From UBA10110 sp964354145 (GTDB taxonomy: Bacteria; Patescibacteriota; Kazan-3B-28; UBA10110), in NCBI GenBank assembly GCA_964354145.1, contig CAYGXX010000025.1, forward strand, positions 1 through 10,582: a DNA stretch of 10,582 bases. Reading direction: 5' to 3'. The translations under genes were made by a program, and so were the position numbers. Every line of letters begins with the position of its first letter. Within the stretch, counting starts at the first letter, position 1. Below, piece after piece: positions 1-6,286 of the stretch. The notes beneath the pieces were generated by a model. That model did no database searches, was not told where the DNA came from, and saw only the letters and a list, made by a program, of their open reading frames with translations.

Positions 1-9
1 GAAACACCT

Positions 10-327
10 ATGAAAGCAGTTATCAGAACGGGAGGCAAACAATATTTAGTGAGCGAAGGTGATGTTTTGGCGGTGGAGAAACTGCCTGAGGAAGCTGGCG
101 CTAAAATTGCCATCGCAGATGTTTTAATGGTCTCAGACGATGAAGGCAAGGAGATTAAGCTAGGCGATCCGGTTTTGGCTAACACCAAAGTCGAAGCCGA
201 GGTAGTAGAACAGATTAAAGCGGATAAAATCCGAGTATTTAAAATGCGCCGGCGGAAGCGTTATCGCAAAACTATGGGCCATCGGCAAAAACTGACCCAA
301 ATTAAAATAGTGAGCATCACTGCTTGA
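10..327 (+). CDS. rplU: Large-subunit ribosomal protein L21
   Basis: This 105-residue protein is the bL21 component of the 50S subunit, which binds 23S rRNA. The N-terminus MKAVIRTGGKQYLV is the L21 signature. The C-terminal basic block (residues about 78-95, KMRRRKRYRKTMGHRQ) is the conserved rRNA-binding tail, and the length is normal for the family. Only nine bases precede the ATG in this window (gaaacacct) and they contain no Shine-Dalgarno. The TGA stop is followed at once by a strong hairpin terminator, so transcription ends here. In most bacteria rplU is followed directly by rpmA (L27); here the next gene is lepB on the opposite strand, so rpmA must be elsewhere or upstream. Identification is secure. 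Confidence 0.97.
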   Translation: MKAVIRTGGKQYLVSEGDVLAVEKLPEEAGAKIAIADVLMVSDDEGKEIKLGDPVLANTKVEAEVVEQIKADKIRVFKMRRRKRYRKTMGHRQKLTQIKIVSITA

Positions 328-354
328 AAACCTGCCAGCTGGCAGGTTTTTTTT
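328..354 (+). terminator. Intrinsic terminator of rplU
   Basis: A perfect 11-bp inverted repeat, AAACCTGCCAG / CTGGCAGGTTT (328-349), runs into eight T residues (347-354). It starts on the base after the rplU stop codon. This is a textbook rho-independent terminator. Because rplU and lepB converge, it may also limit read-through into the antisense of lepB. Confidence 0.92.
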
Positions 355-367
355 GATATGTCTCACT

Positions 368-483
368 ATTGTCATCCTCGGGCTGGGGACGTCTGACGTT
401 CCTTGACCCGAGGATCCAGACATGAAAACAAACAAAAACATTTCTGTTTCTGTCTAGATTCCCGCCTGCGCGGGAATGACAAT
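368..483. repeat. Compound REP-like palindromic element (two inverted GTCAT units)
   Basis: The element is bounded by perfect 8-bp terminal inverted repeats, ATTGTCAT (368-375) and ATGACAAT (476-483). Inside are two hairpins. Unit A has arms ATCCTCGGG (374-382) and CCCGAGGAT (407-415). Unit B has arms ATTCCCGC (458-465) and GCGGGAAT (470-477) around a 4-nt loop. The inner edges also pair: AGACA (418-422) with TGTCT (451-455). Unit A on the plus strand and unit B on the minus strand both read GTCATYC..stem..GATCCAGAC or AATCTAGAC, so they are the same kind of unit in inverted orientation, as in REP doublets. Unit B fits the ATTCCC-N8-GGGAAT form of the Neisseria dRS3 repeat, a resemblance only. 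A related single unit occurs at 7773-7799. The element lies between convergent genes and may help terminate lepB transcription. Confidence 0.8.
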
Positions 484-494
484 ATAGAAGGGTA

Positions 495-1118
495 TTACAA
501 GCCGTTGCTATAGTCGGGAGTATGGAGAGTTTTGAAGTCTTCGAAAGGATACAGAACTACCCAGACTTTGCCCACGATGAGGTAGCGAGGCAGTTTCCCC
601 CAAATGCGGGAATCGGAGCTATTGGGCCGGTTATCTCCCAACACAAAATACTCGTCTTCGCCTAGCGTGGTTTTGACCTCGCCGCTAGTGTAAACCTTGA
701 TGTAAGGTTCATCTAATGTAATGCCGCTAGGGTTAGCTTGGTTGTAAACAGTGACTATGCCCTCGTGGACATAAACGGTTTCGCCGGGCAAGCCAACAAT
801 TCTCTTAATGAAGCTAAAAGCAACATTTTGAGGGTATTTAAAGACAATAACATCGCCTCGGTGGGGGGCATGGAATCTGTATGATACCTGGTCCACAATG
901 ATATATTGATTATTTTCGAAGTTGGGCTCCATCGACTGCCCGCTGACATAGAAGGGTTGAATCAGGAAAAAGCGGATAAGGAAAGCCACTCCCAAAACGG
1001 TAGTGACAGTCTTGAAAACATCATAGATAAATACTACGGTGCCGACAAAAACCACCAGGAAAAGATTCCGAGGTTTCTTCTGCGCAGAATGATCCGAAGC
1101 ACTTAGTTCGCTGTGCAT
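495..1118 (-). CDS. lepB: Type I signal peptidase (leader peptidase)
   Basis: This 207-residue membrane serine protease (S26 family) removes signal peptides from proteins exported by Sec or Tat. A short charged N-terminus is followed by hydrophobic stretches at about residues 19-35 and 37-56, which anchor it in the membrane. The catalytic serine is Ser62 in SGQSMEPNF, and the general-base lysine is Lys105 in FIKRIVGLPGE. The box E motif GDNRPNSSDSR lies at 161-171, so the Ser/Lys dyad is intact. Length is typical of the short Gram-positive-like form. The start ATG (1116-1118) is the only reasonable one, since the next Met is in the active-site motif. A TATAAT box ends only 6 nt upstream of it, which predicts a leaderless mRNA. 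The gene converges on rplU. Confidence 0.95.
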   Translation of the reverse strand: MHSELSASDHSAQKKPRNLFLVVFVGTVVFIYDVFKTVTTVLGVAFLIRFFLIQPFYVSGQSMEPNFENNQYIIVDQVSYRFHAPHRGDVIVFKYPQNVAFSFIKRIVGLPGETVYVHEGIVTVYNQANPSGITLDEPYIKVYTSGEVKTTLGEDEYFVLGDNRPNSSDSRIWGKLPRYLIVGKVWVVLYPFEDFKTLHTPDYSNGL

Positions 1119-1124
1119 GAATTT

Positions 1125-1153
1125 ATTATAAAATCACTTTATCTAAATCACAA
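1125..1153 (-). promoter_or_regulatory. lepB promoter, predicted to give a leaderless mRNA
   Basis: On the minus strand a perfect -10 box TATAAT (1125-1130) lies 17 bp from a -35-like TTGTGA (1148-1153, 4 of 6 matches to TTGACA). The expected start point, about 7 nt beyond the -10 box, falls on or next to the A of the lepB ATG. No Shine-Dalgarno fits in the 6 nt between box and ATG. Confidence 0.65.
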
Positions 1154-1173
1154 AGGATTTTTGATATTTATTC

Positions 1174-1250
1174 TGGTGGGCCCAAGAGGACTCGAACCTC
1201 TGACCTTTCGGATGTGAACCGAACGCTCTAACCAACTGAGCTATGAGCCC
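1174..1250 (-). tRNA. tRNA-Val (anticodon CAC)
   Basis: Read on the minus strand, the acceptor arm GGGCTCA pairs with TGGGCCC (one G-U), followed by discriminator A and a genome-encoded CCA (1174-1176). The D-arm starts T8-A9-GCTC. The anticodon stem TTCGG/CCGAA carries the 7-nt loop TTCACAT, which gives anticodon CAC and decodes GUG valine. The T-arm is AGAGG-TTCGAGT-CCTCT. Length is 77 nt including CCA. A35, C36 and A73 are the identity bases expected of tRNA-Val. It lies upstream of lepB on the same strand and has its own promoter. Confidence 0.95.
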
Positions 1251-1264
1251 AAGATTTCATAGTA

Positions 1265-1293
1265 ATTATATCTAGCAAATCAATTGTTGACTA
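1265..1293 (-). promoter_or_regulatory. Promoter of tRNA-Val
   Basis: On the minus strand a perfect TATAAT (1265-1270) is preceded by TAGTCA (1288-1293, 4 of 6 matches) at a 17-bp spacing. The predicted start is close to position 1258, a few bases before the mature tRNA 5' end at 1250. Its -35 overlaps the -35 of the divergent rpsB promoter. Confidence 0.6.
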
Positions 1294-1315
1294 CTCCTGA
1301 TGTTTCAGGTAATAT
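1287..1315 (+). promoter_or_regulatory. Promoter of the rpsB-folD operon
   Basis: TTGACT (1287-1292, 5 of 6 matches) and TAATAT (1310-1315, 4 of 6) are separated by 17 bp. The expected start near 1322 gives a leader of about 115 nt before rpsB. No other convincing promoter is visible between here and folD, so this probably drives the whole seven-gene operon. Confidence 0.6.
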
Positions 1316-1321
1316 TCTAAA

Positions 1322-1436
1322 GAAGTTTAATGAGCACGGTTGAGGGATTGGGAGCATCCTGCCCCGCCCCAGTTGAAGGCAACTGGAGCGGGATTCACTC
1401 CCGAGATGATCTCACCGGAAGTATAAGGAAAAACTG
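1322..1436 (+). promoter_or_regulatory. Structured rpsB 5' leader, candidate autoregulatory ribosomal-protein leader
   Basis: The leader contains nested pairings: GGT(T)GAG 1338-1344 with CTCACC 1411-1416 (one bulged T), GGGAG 1350-1354 with CTCCC 1398-1402, CCCGC 1363-1367 with GCGGG 1388-1392, and CCAGTTG 1369-1375 with CAACTGG 1380-1386 around the tetraloop AAGG. A single C/A mismatch separates the last two. The local GC content is well above the surrounding intergenic sequence. The outermost helix ends just before the Shine-Dalgarno AAGGA (1425-1429), which stays single-stranded in this fold. Ribosomal-protein operons are often feedback-controlled by the encoded protein binding such leaders; S2 binding here is inference. 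I cannot assign it to a named RNA family. Confidence 0.6.
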
Positions 1437-2291
1437 ATGAAAAAACCGACAGTAGAACAGATGTTGGAAGCGGGGTTGCATTTTGGCCACCAAACCTCTC
1501 GGTGGCACCCAAACATGAGCCCGTATATTTTTGGTAGCCGCGAGGGTATCCATATCATTGATCTCACTAAAACCGAGGAGAGGTTAGGCGATGCTCTGAA
1601 TTTTGTCGAACAGTTGGGACGAGAGGGCGGGATGTTGATGCTAGTAGGCACCAAGCGCCAAGCGAGCAGCATAATCGAGGAACTGGCTAAAACTAACGGT
1701 TTGCCTTATGTTTCTCGGCATTGGCCCGGCGGGTTACTTACTAATTGGCCAACCATGAAGGGGCGAATTCGCTATCTCAGACAGGTTCGCGAGCAGGTCG
1801 CTAAAAAGGATTTTGGTGATATGACCAAACAAGAGATCGGTTTGTTAGAGAAAAAACTAGCCTTATTGGAGGATGCTTTTGGTGGCCTAGATCCTTTGGA
1901 GGATTTACCTGATGCACTATTTATTGTGGATATCATTCGAGAAAAAATTGCCTTGCGAGAGGCTAAGAAATTAGGCATTCCCGTAATCGCTATGGTAGAT
2001 ACTAACGCTGATCCTGCGGGTATCGATTGGATGGTTCCTGCCAACGACGATGCCAAGCAAGGTATCCAATTAATCACTCAGACCGTTGTGGCTGCCTTTA
2101 TTTCTAACAGGAGAACTAAAGCCCAGATTGCAGCCGATAAGAAGGCTGAAGAGGAAGCCGCTCCGGTTTCTGAGCCGGAACTAGCGGAGGTTTTGGCGCA
2201 AAAGGAGGTAGTCGAGGTAGTCGAAAAGCAGGAGGAGGCTGAAAAAGAATCATCACCTCTTAAAGGAAAGAAGACTAGCATTAAACAATAA
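1437..2291 (+). CDS. rpsB: Small-subunit ribosomal protein S2
   Basis: This 284-residue uS2 protein is part of the 30S subunit and joins late, near the platform, where it helps recruit S1 and mRNA. Diagnostic segments are GLHFGHQTSRWHP (13-25), IHIIDLTKT (39-46), the VGTKRQA block, GGLLTN (within HWPGGLLTNW) and DALFIVD...EAKKLGIPVIAMVDTNADP near the C-terminal part of the fold. From about residue 225 on, the fold is followed by a Glu/Ala/Lys-rich tail that looks disordered and makes the protein longer than the roughly 240 residues of E. coli S2. The start has a good Shine-Dalgarno (AAGGA, 8 nt upstream), the clearest in the window. It is first in the operon, with tsf 5 nt behind, the usual bacterial order. 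Confidence 0.97.
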   Translation: MKKPTVEQMLEAGLHFGHQTSRWHPNMSPYIFGSREGIHIIDLTKTEERLGDALNFVEQLGREGGMLMLVGTKRQASSIIEELAKTNGLPYVSRHWPGGLLTNWPTMKGRIRYLRQVREQVAKKDFGDMTKQEIGLLEKKLALLEDAFGGLDPLEDLPDALFIVDIIREKIALREAKKLGIPVIAMVDTNADPAGIDWMVPANDDAKQGIQLITQTVVAAFISNRRTKAQIAADKKAEEEAAPVSEPELAEVLAQKEVVEVVEKQEEAEKESSPLKGKKTSIKQ

Positions 2292-2296
2292 AAATT

Positions 2297-2893
2297 ATGG
2301 CCACCCCAAAATTAGGCGATATTAAGAAATTAAGAGAGTTGACCGGCGCAGGCATGATGGATGCCAAAGCTGCGTTGGAGAGTGCCGAGGGCGATTTTGA
2401 AAAAGCCACTAAGTTATTAATGGAAAAGGGCGCAGAGTTGGCAGAGAGTAAGGCTGACCGCAGCGCCTTGCAAGGGGTGATAGTTTCTTACATCCACCCG
2501 GGTGATCGCATTGGAGTTCTCCTGGAACTAAATTGTGAGACTGATTTTGTTGCCCGCAATGAAGACTTTCGGAAGCTAGCCCATAATTTGGCTCTGCAAG
2601 TCGCCGGCATGCACCCAATTTATATTTCCCCTGAGGATGTACCGGCGGAAGTAGTAGAGAAGGAGCGCGAGGTCTACGCTGCTCAGGTACAAGATAAATC
2701 CAAGGCAGCAGCCGAAAAAGCCGTCCAAGGGAAACTGGAAGATTTTTATACCTCCGTTTGTCTTATTAAACAGCCATTTGTGTTGAACCAAGAATTGATG
2801 GTAGAAAATATTATTGCTGAGACCATCGGGGTCTTAAAAGAGAATATCAAAGTGGCGCGGTTTGTGCGTTTTGAAGTGGGGGATCGGTCATAG
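2297..2893 (+). CDS. tsf: Elongation factor Ts (short form)
   Basis: EF-Ts is the guanine-nucleotide exchange factor that recycles EF-Tu-GDP. The N-terminal UBA-like domain spans residues about 6-45 (LRELTGAGMMDAKAALE). The conserved EF-Tu-contacting motif TDFVARNEDF lies at 82-91. The protein has 198 residues, like the short EF-Ts of Thermus, instead of about 283 in E. coli, so it has one core subdomain and lacks the duplicated one and the coiled-coil insertion. The ATG lies 5 nt after the rpsB stop with only AAAATT-type sequence before it and no Shine-Dalgarno, which suggests translational coupling. The TAG stop is immediately followed by frr. The usual downstream neighbour pyrH is absent. 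Confidence 0.95.
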   Translation: MATPKLGDIKKLRELTGAGMMDAKAALESAEGDFEKATKLLMEKGAELAESKADRSALQGVIVSYIHPGDRIGVLLELNCETDFVARNEDFRKLAHNLALQVAGMHPIYISPEDVPAEVVEKEREVYAAQVQDKSKAAAEKAVQGKLEDFYTSVCLIKQPFVLNQELMVENIIAETIGVLKENIKVARFVRFEVGDRS

Positions 2894-2894
2894 G

Positions 2895-3449
2895 ATGGAC
2901 AATATCAAAAATGAGTTGATTCAGAAGATCGCTGGCATTAAGCAGCATCTGATGTCGGAGTTTGCTAGTGTGCGGAGTGGCCGAGCCCATGCCGCCCTCT
3001 TAGATAAAGTCCAAGTCGAGGTCTATGGCCAAAGGCTGCCTATCAATAATTTAGCCACTGTTTCGGTGCCTGAGCCCCGGCAACTACTGGTACAACCTTG
3101 GGATAGGGCTAATGTCAGCGCGGTGGAAAAAGCTATCGTAGCAGCCGATTTGGGGTTGAGCGTAGTTAATGAAGGGGACAAGGTCCGAGTGAGCATACCA
3201 CCCTTAAGCAACGAGCGCCGGGAAGAATTAGTAAAGTTGGTACAACGGATGGCGGAGGAGGCTAGGGTGGCTGTCCGCAATCTCCGCCGGGAGGCTTTCG
3301 AAGCCTTAGATAGACAGTCTGGTCAGGGCGGGGTAGGCGAAGATGACCTGGAACGCTGGAAGAGGGATTATCAAACTTTGGTTGATAGCGCTGTTTCTGA
3401 GATTGACAAACAAATGGAAGTTAAAGCGACTGAATTACGAGTAGTGTAA
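2895..3449 (+). CDS. frr: Ribosome recycling factor
   Basis: RRF acts with EF-G to split post-termination ribosomes. From the ATG at 2895 the protein has 184 residues, the standard length (E. coli 185). Family marks are SVRSGRAH (25-32), the beta-rich domain II with VYGQRLPINNLATVSVPEPR (43-62), and the long C-terminal helices with RNLRREAFEAL (128-138). An upstream in-frame ATG at 2862 would add 11 residues inside the end of tsf, so I rejected it: the standard N-terminus begins at 2895. That ATG is one base after the tsf stop, and GGGGGA about 12 nt upstream may serve as a weak ribosome site. It is followed 6 nt later by uppS. Confidence 0.96.
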   Translation: MDNIKNELIQKIAGIKQHLMSEFASVRSGRAHAALLDKVQVEVYGQRLPINNLATVSVPEPRQLLVQPWDRANVSAVEKAIVAADLGLSVVNEGDKVRVSIPPLSNERREELVKLVQRMAEEARVAVRNLRREAFEALDRQSGQGGVGEDDLERWKRDYQTLVDSAVSEIDKQMEVKATELRVV

Positions 3450-3455
3450 AAACCT

Positions 3456-4133
3456 ATGCAAACTGCAGTCAAACATCTAGCCATTGTGATGGATGGAAAT
3501 CGCCGCTGGGCTAGAGAGCGGGGGTTGCCCATCATGCGCGGTCACCAAGCCGGAGTTTTGGCGTTGGAAAGAGTGGTGCGGGCTTGTAATGAGAGAGGGA
3601 TCAAATACCTCACTGTTTATGGCTTTTCGACGGAGAATTGGAAGAGAACTAAGACTGAGGTAAAATTTTTAACAAAGATTATCGAGGCGGCAGTCAAAAA
3701 ATATACTGATCTATTGGATCAGGAAGGTTGGCAACTTCGAGTGATGGGCCGGATTAAAGATTTTCCTAAAACCACCCAGAGTTCGTTTGCTAAATCAATC
3801 GCCCAATTAAAACGTCATCAAAACGGAATTTTGACGATCGGTCTAAGTTACGGTGGCCGAGATGAGATCTTGCGGGCAATCGAGAAAACCAAATTCCACA
3901 AAAGCAAAATGACCGAAAAAGACTTTGCCGAATTATTAGATACTCAGGGTTTGCCAGATCCGGATTTAATTATTCGGACGGGTGGGCAGATGCGCTTAAG
4001 TAATTTTTTGCCTTGGCAATCTACTTATAGCGAACTGTATTTTACTCCTACTTTTTGGCCGGATTTTAATGCTAAGCACCTCGATCGGGCGCTCCGAGAA
4101 TATGCCAAGCGGCAGAGGAATTTTGGTGAATAA
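3456..4133 (+). CDS. uppS: Isoprenyl transferase, undecaprenyl diphosphate synthase
   Basis: This cis-prenyltransferase (225 residues) extends an allylic diphosphate with isopentenyl diphosphate to make the long lipid carrier used for cell-wall and glycan assembly. The catalytic Asp is Asp13 in VMDGNRRWA, with HQAGV at 30-34 and the substrate-binding block VYGFSTENWKR at 54-64. The diphosphate-binding block RTGGQMRLSNFLPWQ (174-188) and SELYF (192-196, with the conserved Glu) are present. In the usual RTGGE-x-R form the fifth residue is Glu; here it is Gln178. Start at 3456, 6 nt after frr, without a Shine-Dalgarno. The stop overlaps the next start (TAATG), so the prenyl synthase is probably translationally coupled and may supply the primer. 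Confidence 0.95.
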   Translation: MQTAVKHLAIVMDGNRRWARERGLPIMRGHQAGVLALERVVRACNERGIKYLTVYGFSTENWKRTKTEVKFLTKIIEAAVKKYTDLLDQEGWQLRVMGRIKDFPKTTQSSFAKSIAQLKRHQNGILTIGLSYGGRDEILRAIEKTKFHKSKMTEKDFAELLDTQGLPDPDLIIRTGGQMRLSNFLPWQSTYSELYFTPTFWPDFNAKHLDRALREYAKRQRNFGE

Positions 4134-5200
4134 TGTCTCCTGAATTTTTAGCTGAACTCAAGAGGAGAGGTCAACTAGTCACTGACTATATTTTAAGTTA
4201 TCCGGCTATAGCTCAAATTGCTCCAGATTATTTGCGGGAAGGAGTAATTTTCTATGTCCAGAAAGGGGGGAAACGATTGCGGCCGGCTCTCACCATGTGG
4301 GCTTGTGAATTGGCAGGCGGAACCACCGAAATGGCTTTACCGGCGGCAGCGGCCATTGAACTATCTCATACCTGGACCCTCGTGCATGATGATATTATTG
4401 ACAATGATGAACTGCGGCGAGGGAGCCCTAGTATGCATGCTTACTATCGGCAGGCTTGGCGAGATCGGGTGGGAGAAGAGAATTTAGAGTCTTGGTCGCG
4501 TAATCTCGCTATGTTGGTGGGTGATATCCAGCAAGCTGTGGCTATTAGTATGTTAAATACTTCCAAATCTATCGATCCGGCTGTTACCTCGTGGTTGGTC
4601 AACAATCTGACTACTAGTTGGACAACCGAGGTATTAAATGGAGAGATGTTGGATATGGAGTTTTCAATTCAGCCATGGGAACAGGTCTCTGAAGCCCAAA
4701 TTTTGGATATGTTGGATAAAAAGACCGCCTCAACCCTCGCCTGGTGCGGTCGGGCAGGCGCCTTGATCGGACTGGGAAAATTAGATTTAGAAAACCCCCT
4801 GGTTAAAGTGATAGAAACTATTTGTCGCCAGGCGGGGTTAGCTTTCCAATTACAAGATGACATCCTAGGTCTTTTGGGCAATGAAGCCGAGTTAGGCAAG
4901 CCAGTAGGTTCAGATATTCGGGAGGGCAAGAGAACCATCATGGCGGCATATGTGTATGCTCAAACAGATGCGGCGGGAAAAGAATTAATTAAAAGAGTAT
5001 TAGGTAATAAGGTAGCGAGCAGCTTAGATATCAAGGAAGTAACAGATTTATTGGTGCAATCAGGAGGTGTGAATTATACACAACAACTGGCCAAGGGCTA
5101 TATTCAGCAAGCCCAGGCTCTTTTAGTCAGCTTGCCGGACAGTCCTGCCAAGCAGTATTTTAAAGAGTGGATAGATTTTATTGTTGAGAGGTCTTTTTAA
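4133..5200 (+). CDS. Trans-polyprenyl diphosphate synthase (FPP/GGPP synthase family)
   Basis: This all-trans prenyltransferase (355 residues) condenses isopentenyl diphosphate with allylic primers to make farnesyl, geranylgeranyl or longer diphosphates. Motifs in order are GGKRLRP (45-51, IPP binding), the first aspartate-rich motif HDDIIDND (85-92, DDxxD) followed by LRRGSPSMH, GEMLDMEF (170-177), KKTAS (196-200), the second Asp motif QDDILG (241-246) and GKPVGSDIREGKRT (255-268). The second motif ends in Gly, not Asp, as in actinobacterial and archaeal GGPP-type enzymes; chain length cannot be read from sequence. It replaces the usual cdsA-dxr pair between uppS and rseP, and probably provides the primer for UppS. 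It overlaps uppS by one base and abuts rseP with no gap. Confidence 0.9.
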   Translation: MSPEFLAELKRRGQLVTDYILSYPAIAQIAPDYLREGVIFYVQKGGKRLRPALTMWACELAGGTTEMALPAAAAIELSHTWTLVHDDIIDNDELRRGSPSMHAYYRQAWRDRVGEENLESWSRNLAMLVGDIQQAVAISMLNTSKSIDPAVTSWLVNNLTTSWTTEVLNGEMLDMEFSIQPWEQVSEAQILDMLDKKTASTLAWCGRAGALIGLGKLDLENPLVKVIETICRQAGLAFQLQDDILGLLGNEAELGKPVGSDIREGKRTIMAAYVYAQTDAAGKELIKRVLGNKVASSLDIKEVTDLLVQSGGVNYTQQLAKGYIQQAQALLVSLPDSPAKQYFKEWIDFIVERSF

Positions 5201-6286
5201 ATGTTAATTGCTGTTCTAGTTTTTCTATTGGTCTTTAGTGTGGTGGTGTTGGCTCATGAGTTGGGTCACTACTACTTTGCGATCAAGGCGGGAGCCCGGG
5301 TCGAAGAATTTGGTTTTGGTCTGCCTCCGAGAATTTGGGGGCGCCGGAGGGGGGACACTATTTACTCTCTTAATTTAATTCCCTTCGGGGGGTTCATCCG
5401 CTTATATGGAGAAGATGACAGTTTTATCAAGGATAAAAAGTCATTCATCAGCAAAAAGCCTCTGCAGAAATTGAGCATTGTGGCAGGGGGTGTATTGATG
5501 AATTTTGTTTTGGGTTTTGTAGTAATGATGATCGGTTTTTGGCTAGGTATGCCCCCACTGGCTAGCCCGGCGGAAAGGTATGTGAGTGAGGCCAGCCGGA
5601 GCGAAACTCGGGCATTGGTAGTGGCTACAGTTAAGGATTCTGTCGCCGCCAAGGCGGGGTTACTGGCGGGGGACTATATTTTGGCTTCGGGTGATCAAAA
5701 GTTCAATGATCCAGCAGTATTTAAGGATTTTATCCAGCACCGAGCAGGGAAATCTACCCCTGTGTTGGTTAAGCGGCAGCGCCAAGAGTTAACTTTAGAG
5801 ATGACCCCAGTTAAAGGAAAATCTGGGCTAGCTGAAGTAGGGGTGCTACTGGATCGCAGCGTAGATAAGGTGCACTATATTTGGTGGCAAGTTCCAGGGA
5901 TTGCCTTGCAAGAAACCCTGAAAGTGATCTGGCTTGTAGTCGTGAGTATTGCCAGTCTAATTTATAAAATCTTTGCCACCGCAAGTTTGCCAGCAGAAAT
6001 TTCTGGGCCGGTAGGCATTGCCAAAATCACTATTGATATGGTCAAATTAGGCTTGCTAAGAGTTCTCCAATTTATAATATTTCTTTCTATAAACCTGGGA
6101 GTGATTAATGTGGTGCCTTTCCCGGGGCTGGATGGGGGTCGATTAGTATTTGTGGCGATAGAATGGCTCCGCCGAGGGAAAAGAGTGTCGGGACAGATCG
6201 AGAGCGCCATCAATACAGTGGGCTTTGTTTTGCTGGTGGCTTTGATTACCGTGATAACTTATAAAGATATTTTGAAATTAATTTAG
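5201..6286 (+). CDS. rseP: RseP-type site-2 zinc metalloprotease (M50)
   Basis: This 361-residue intramembrane protease cleaves membrane-bound anti-sigma factors or leftover signal peptides. The zinc motif HELGH is at 19-23 inside the first membrane segment, followed by FGFGLPPRIW and IPFGGFIRL. A membrane segment covers about 93-117 and a single PDZ domain about 135-205 (KDSVAAKAGLLAGDYI). C-terminal membrane segments carry NVVPFPGLDGG (303-313), in which Asp311 is the third zinc ligand. E. coli RseP has two PDZ domains; this has one, like Bacillus RasP. The ATG directly follows the TAA of the preceding gene with no spacer, and the TAG stop directly precedes folD, so the three genes appear coupled. 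Substrate is unknown. Confidence 0.95.
   Translation: MLIAVLVFLLVFSVVVLAHELGHYYFAIKAGARVEEFGFGLPPRIWGRRRGDTIYSLNLIPFGGFIRLYGEDDSFIKDKKSFISKKPLQKLSIVAGGVLMNFVLGFVVMMIGFWLGMPPLASPAERYVSEASRSETRALVVATVKDSVAAKAGLLAGDYILASGDQKFNDPAVFKDFIQHRAGKSTPVLVKRQRQELTLEMTPVKGKSGLAEVGVLLDRSVDKVHYIWWQVPGIALQETLKVIWLVVVSIASLIYKIFATASLPAEISGPVGIAKITIDMVKLGLLRVLQFIIFLSINLGVINVVPFPGLDGGRLVFVAIEWLRRGKRVSGQIESAINTVGFVLLVALITVITYKDILKLI

Noticed and set aside
325..327. UGA as a sense codon (as in some small-genome lineages)
   Set aside because: The rplU TGA comes exactly at the expected end of L21 and is followed at once by a terminator, and no gene here has internal in-frame TGA codons.
368..483. CRISPR repeat or insertion-sequence remnant
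   Set aside because: There is no regular direct repeat-spacer pattern and no transposase coding remnant; the structure is purely palindromic.
2862..2894. Upstream ATG for frr
   Set aside because: It would add 11 residues overlapping tsf; the family N-terminus and standard length fit the ATG at 2895.
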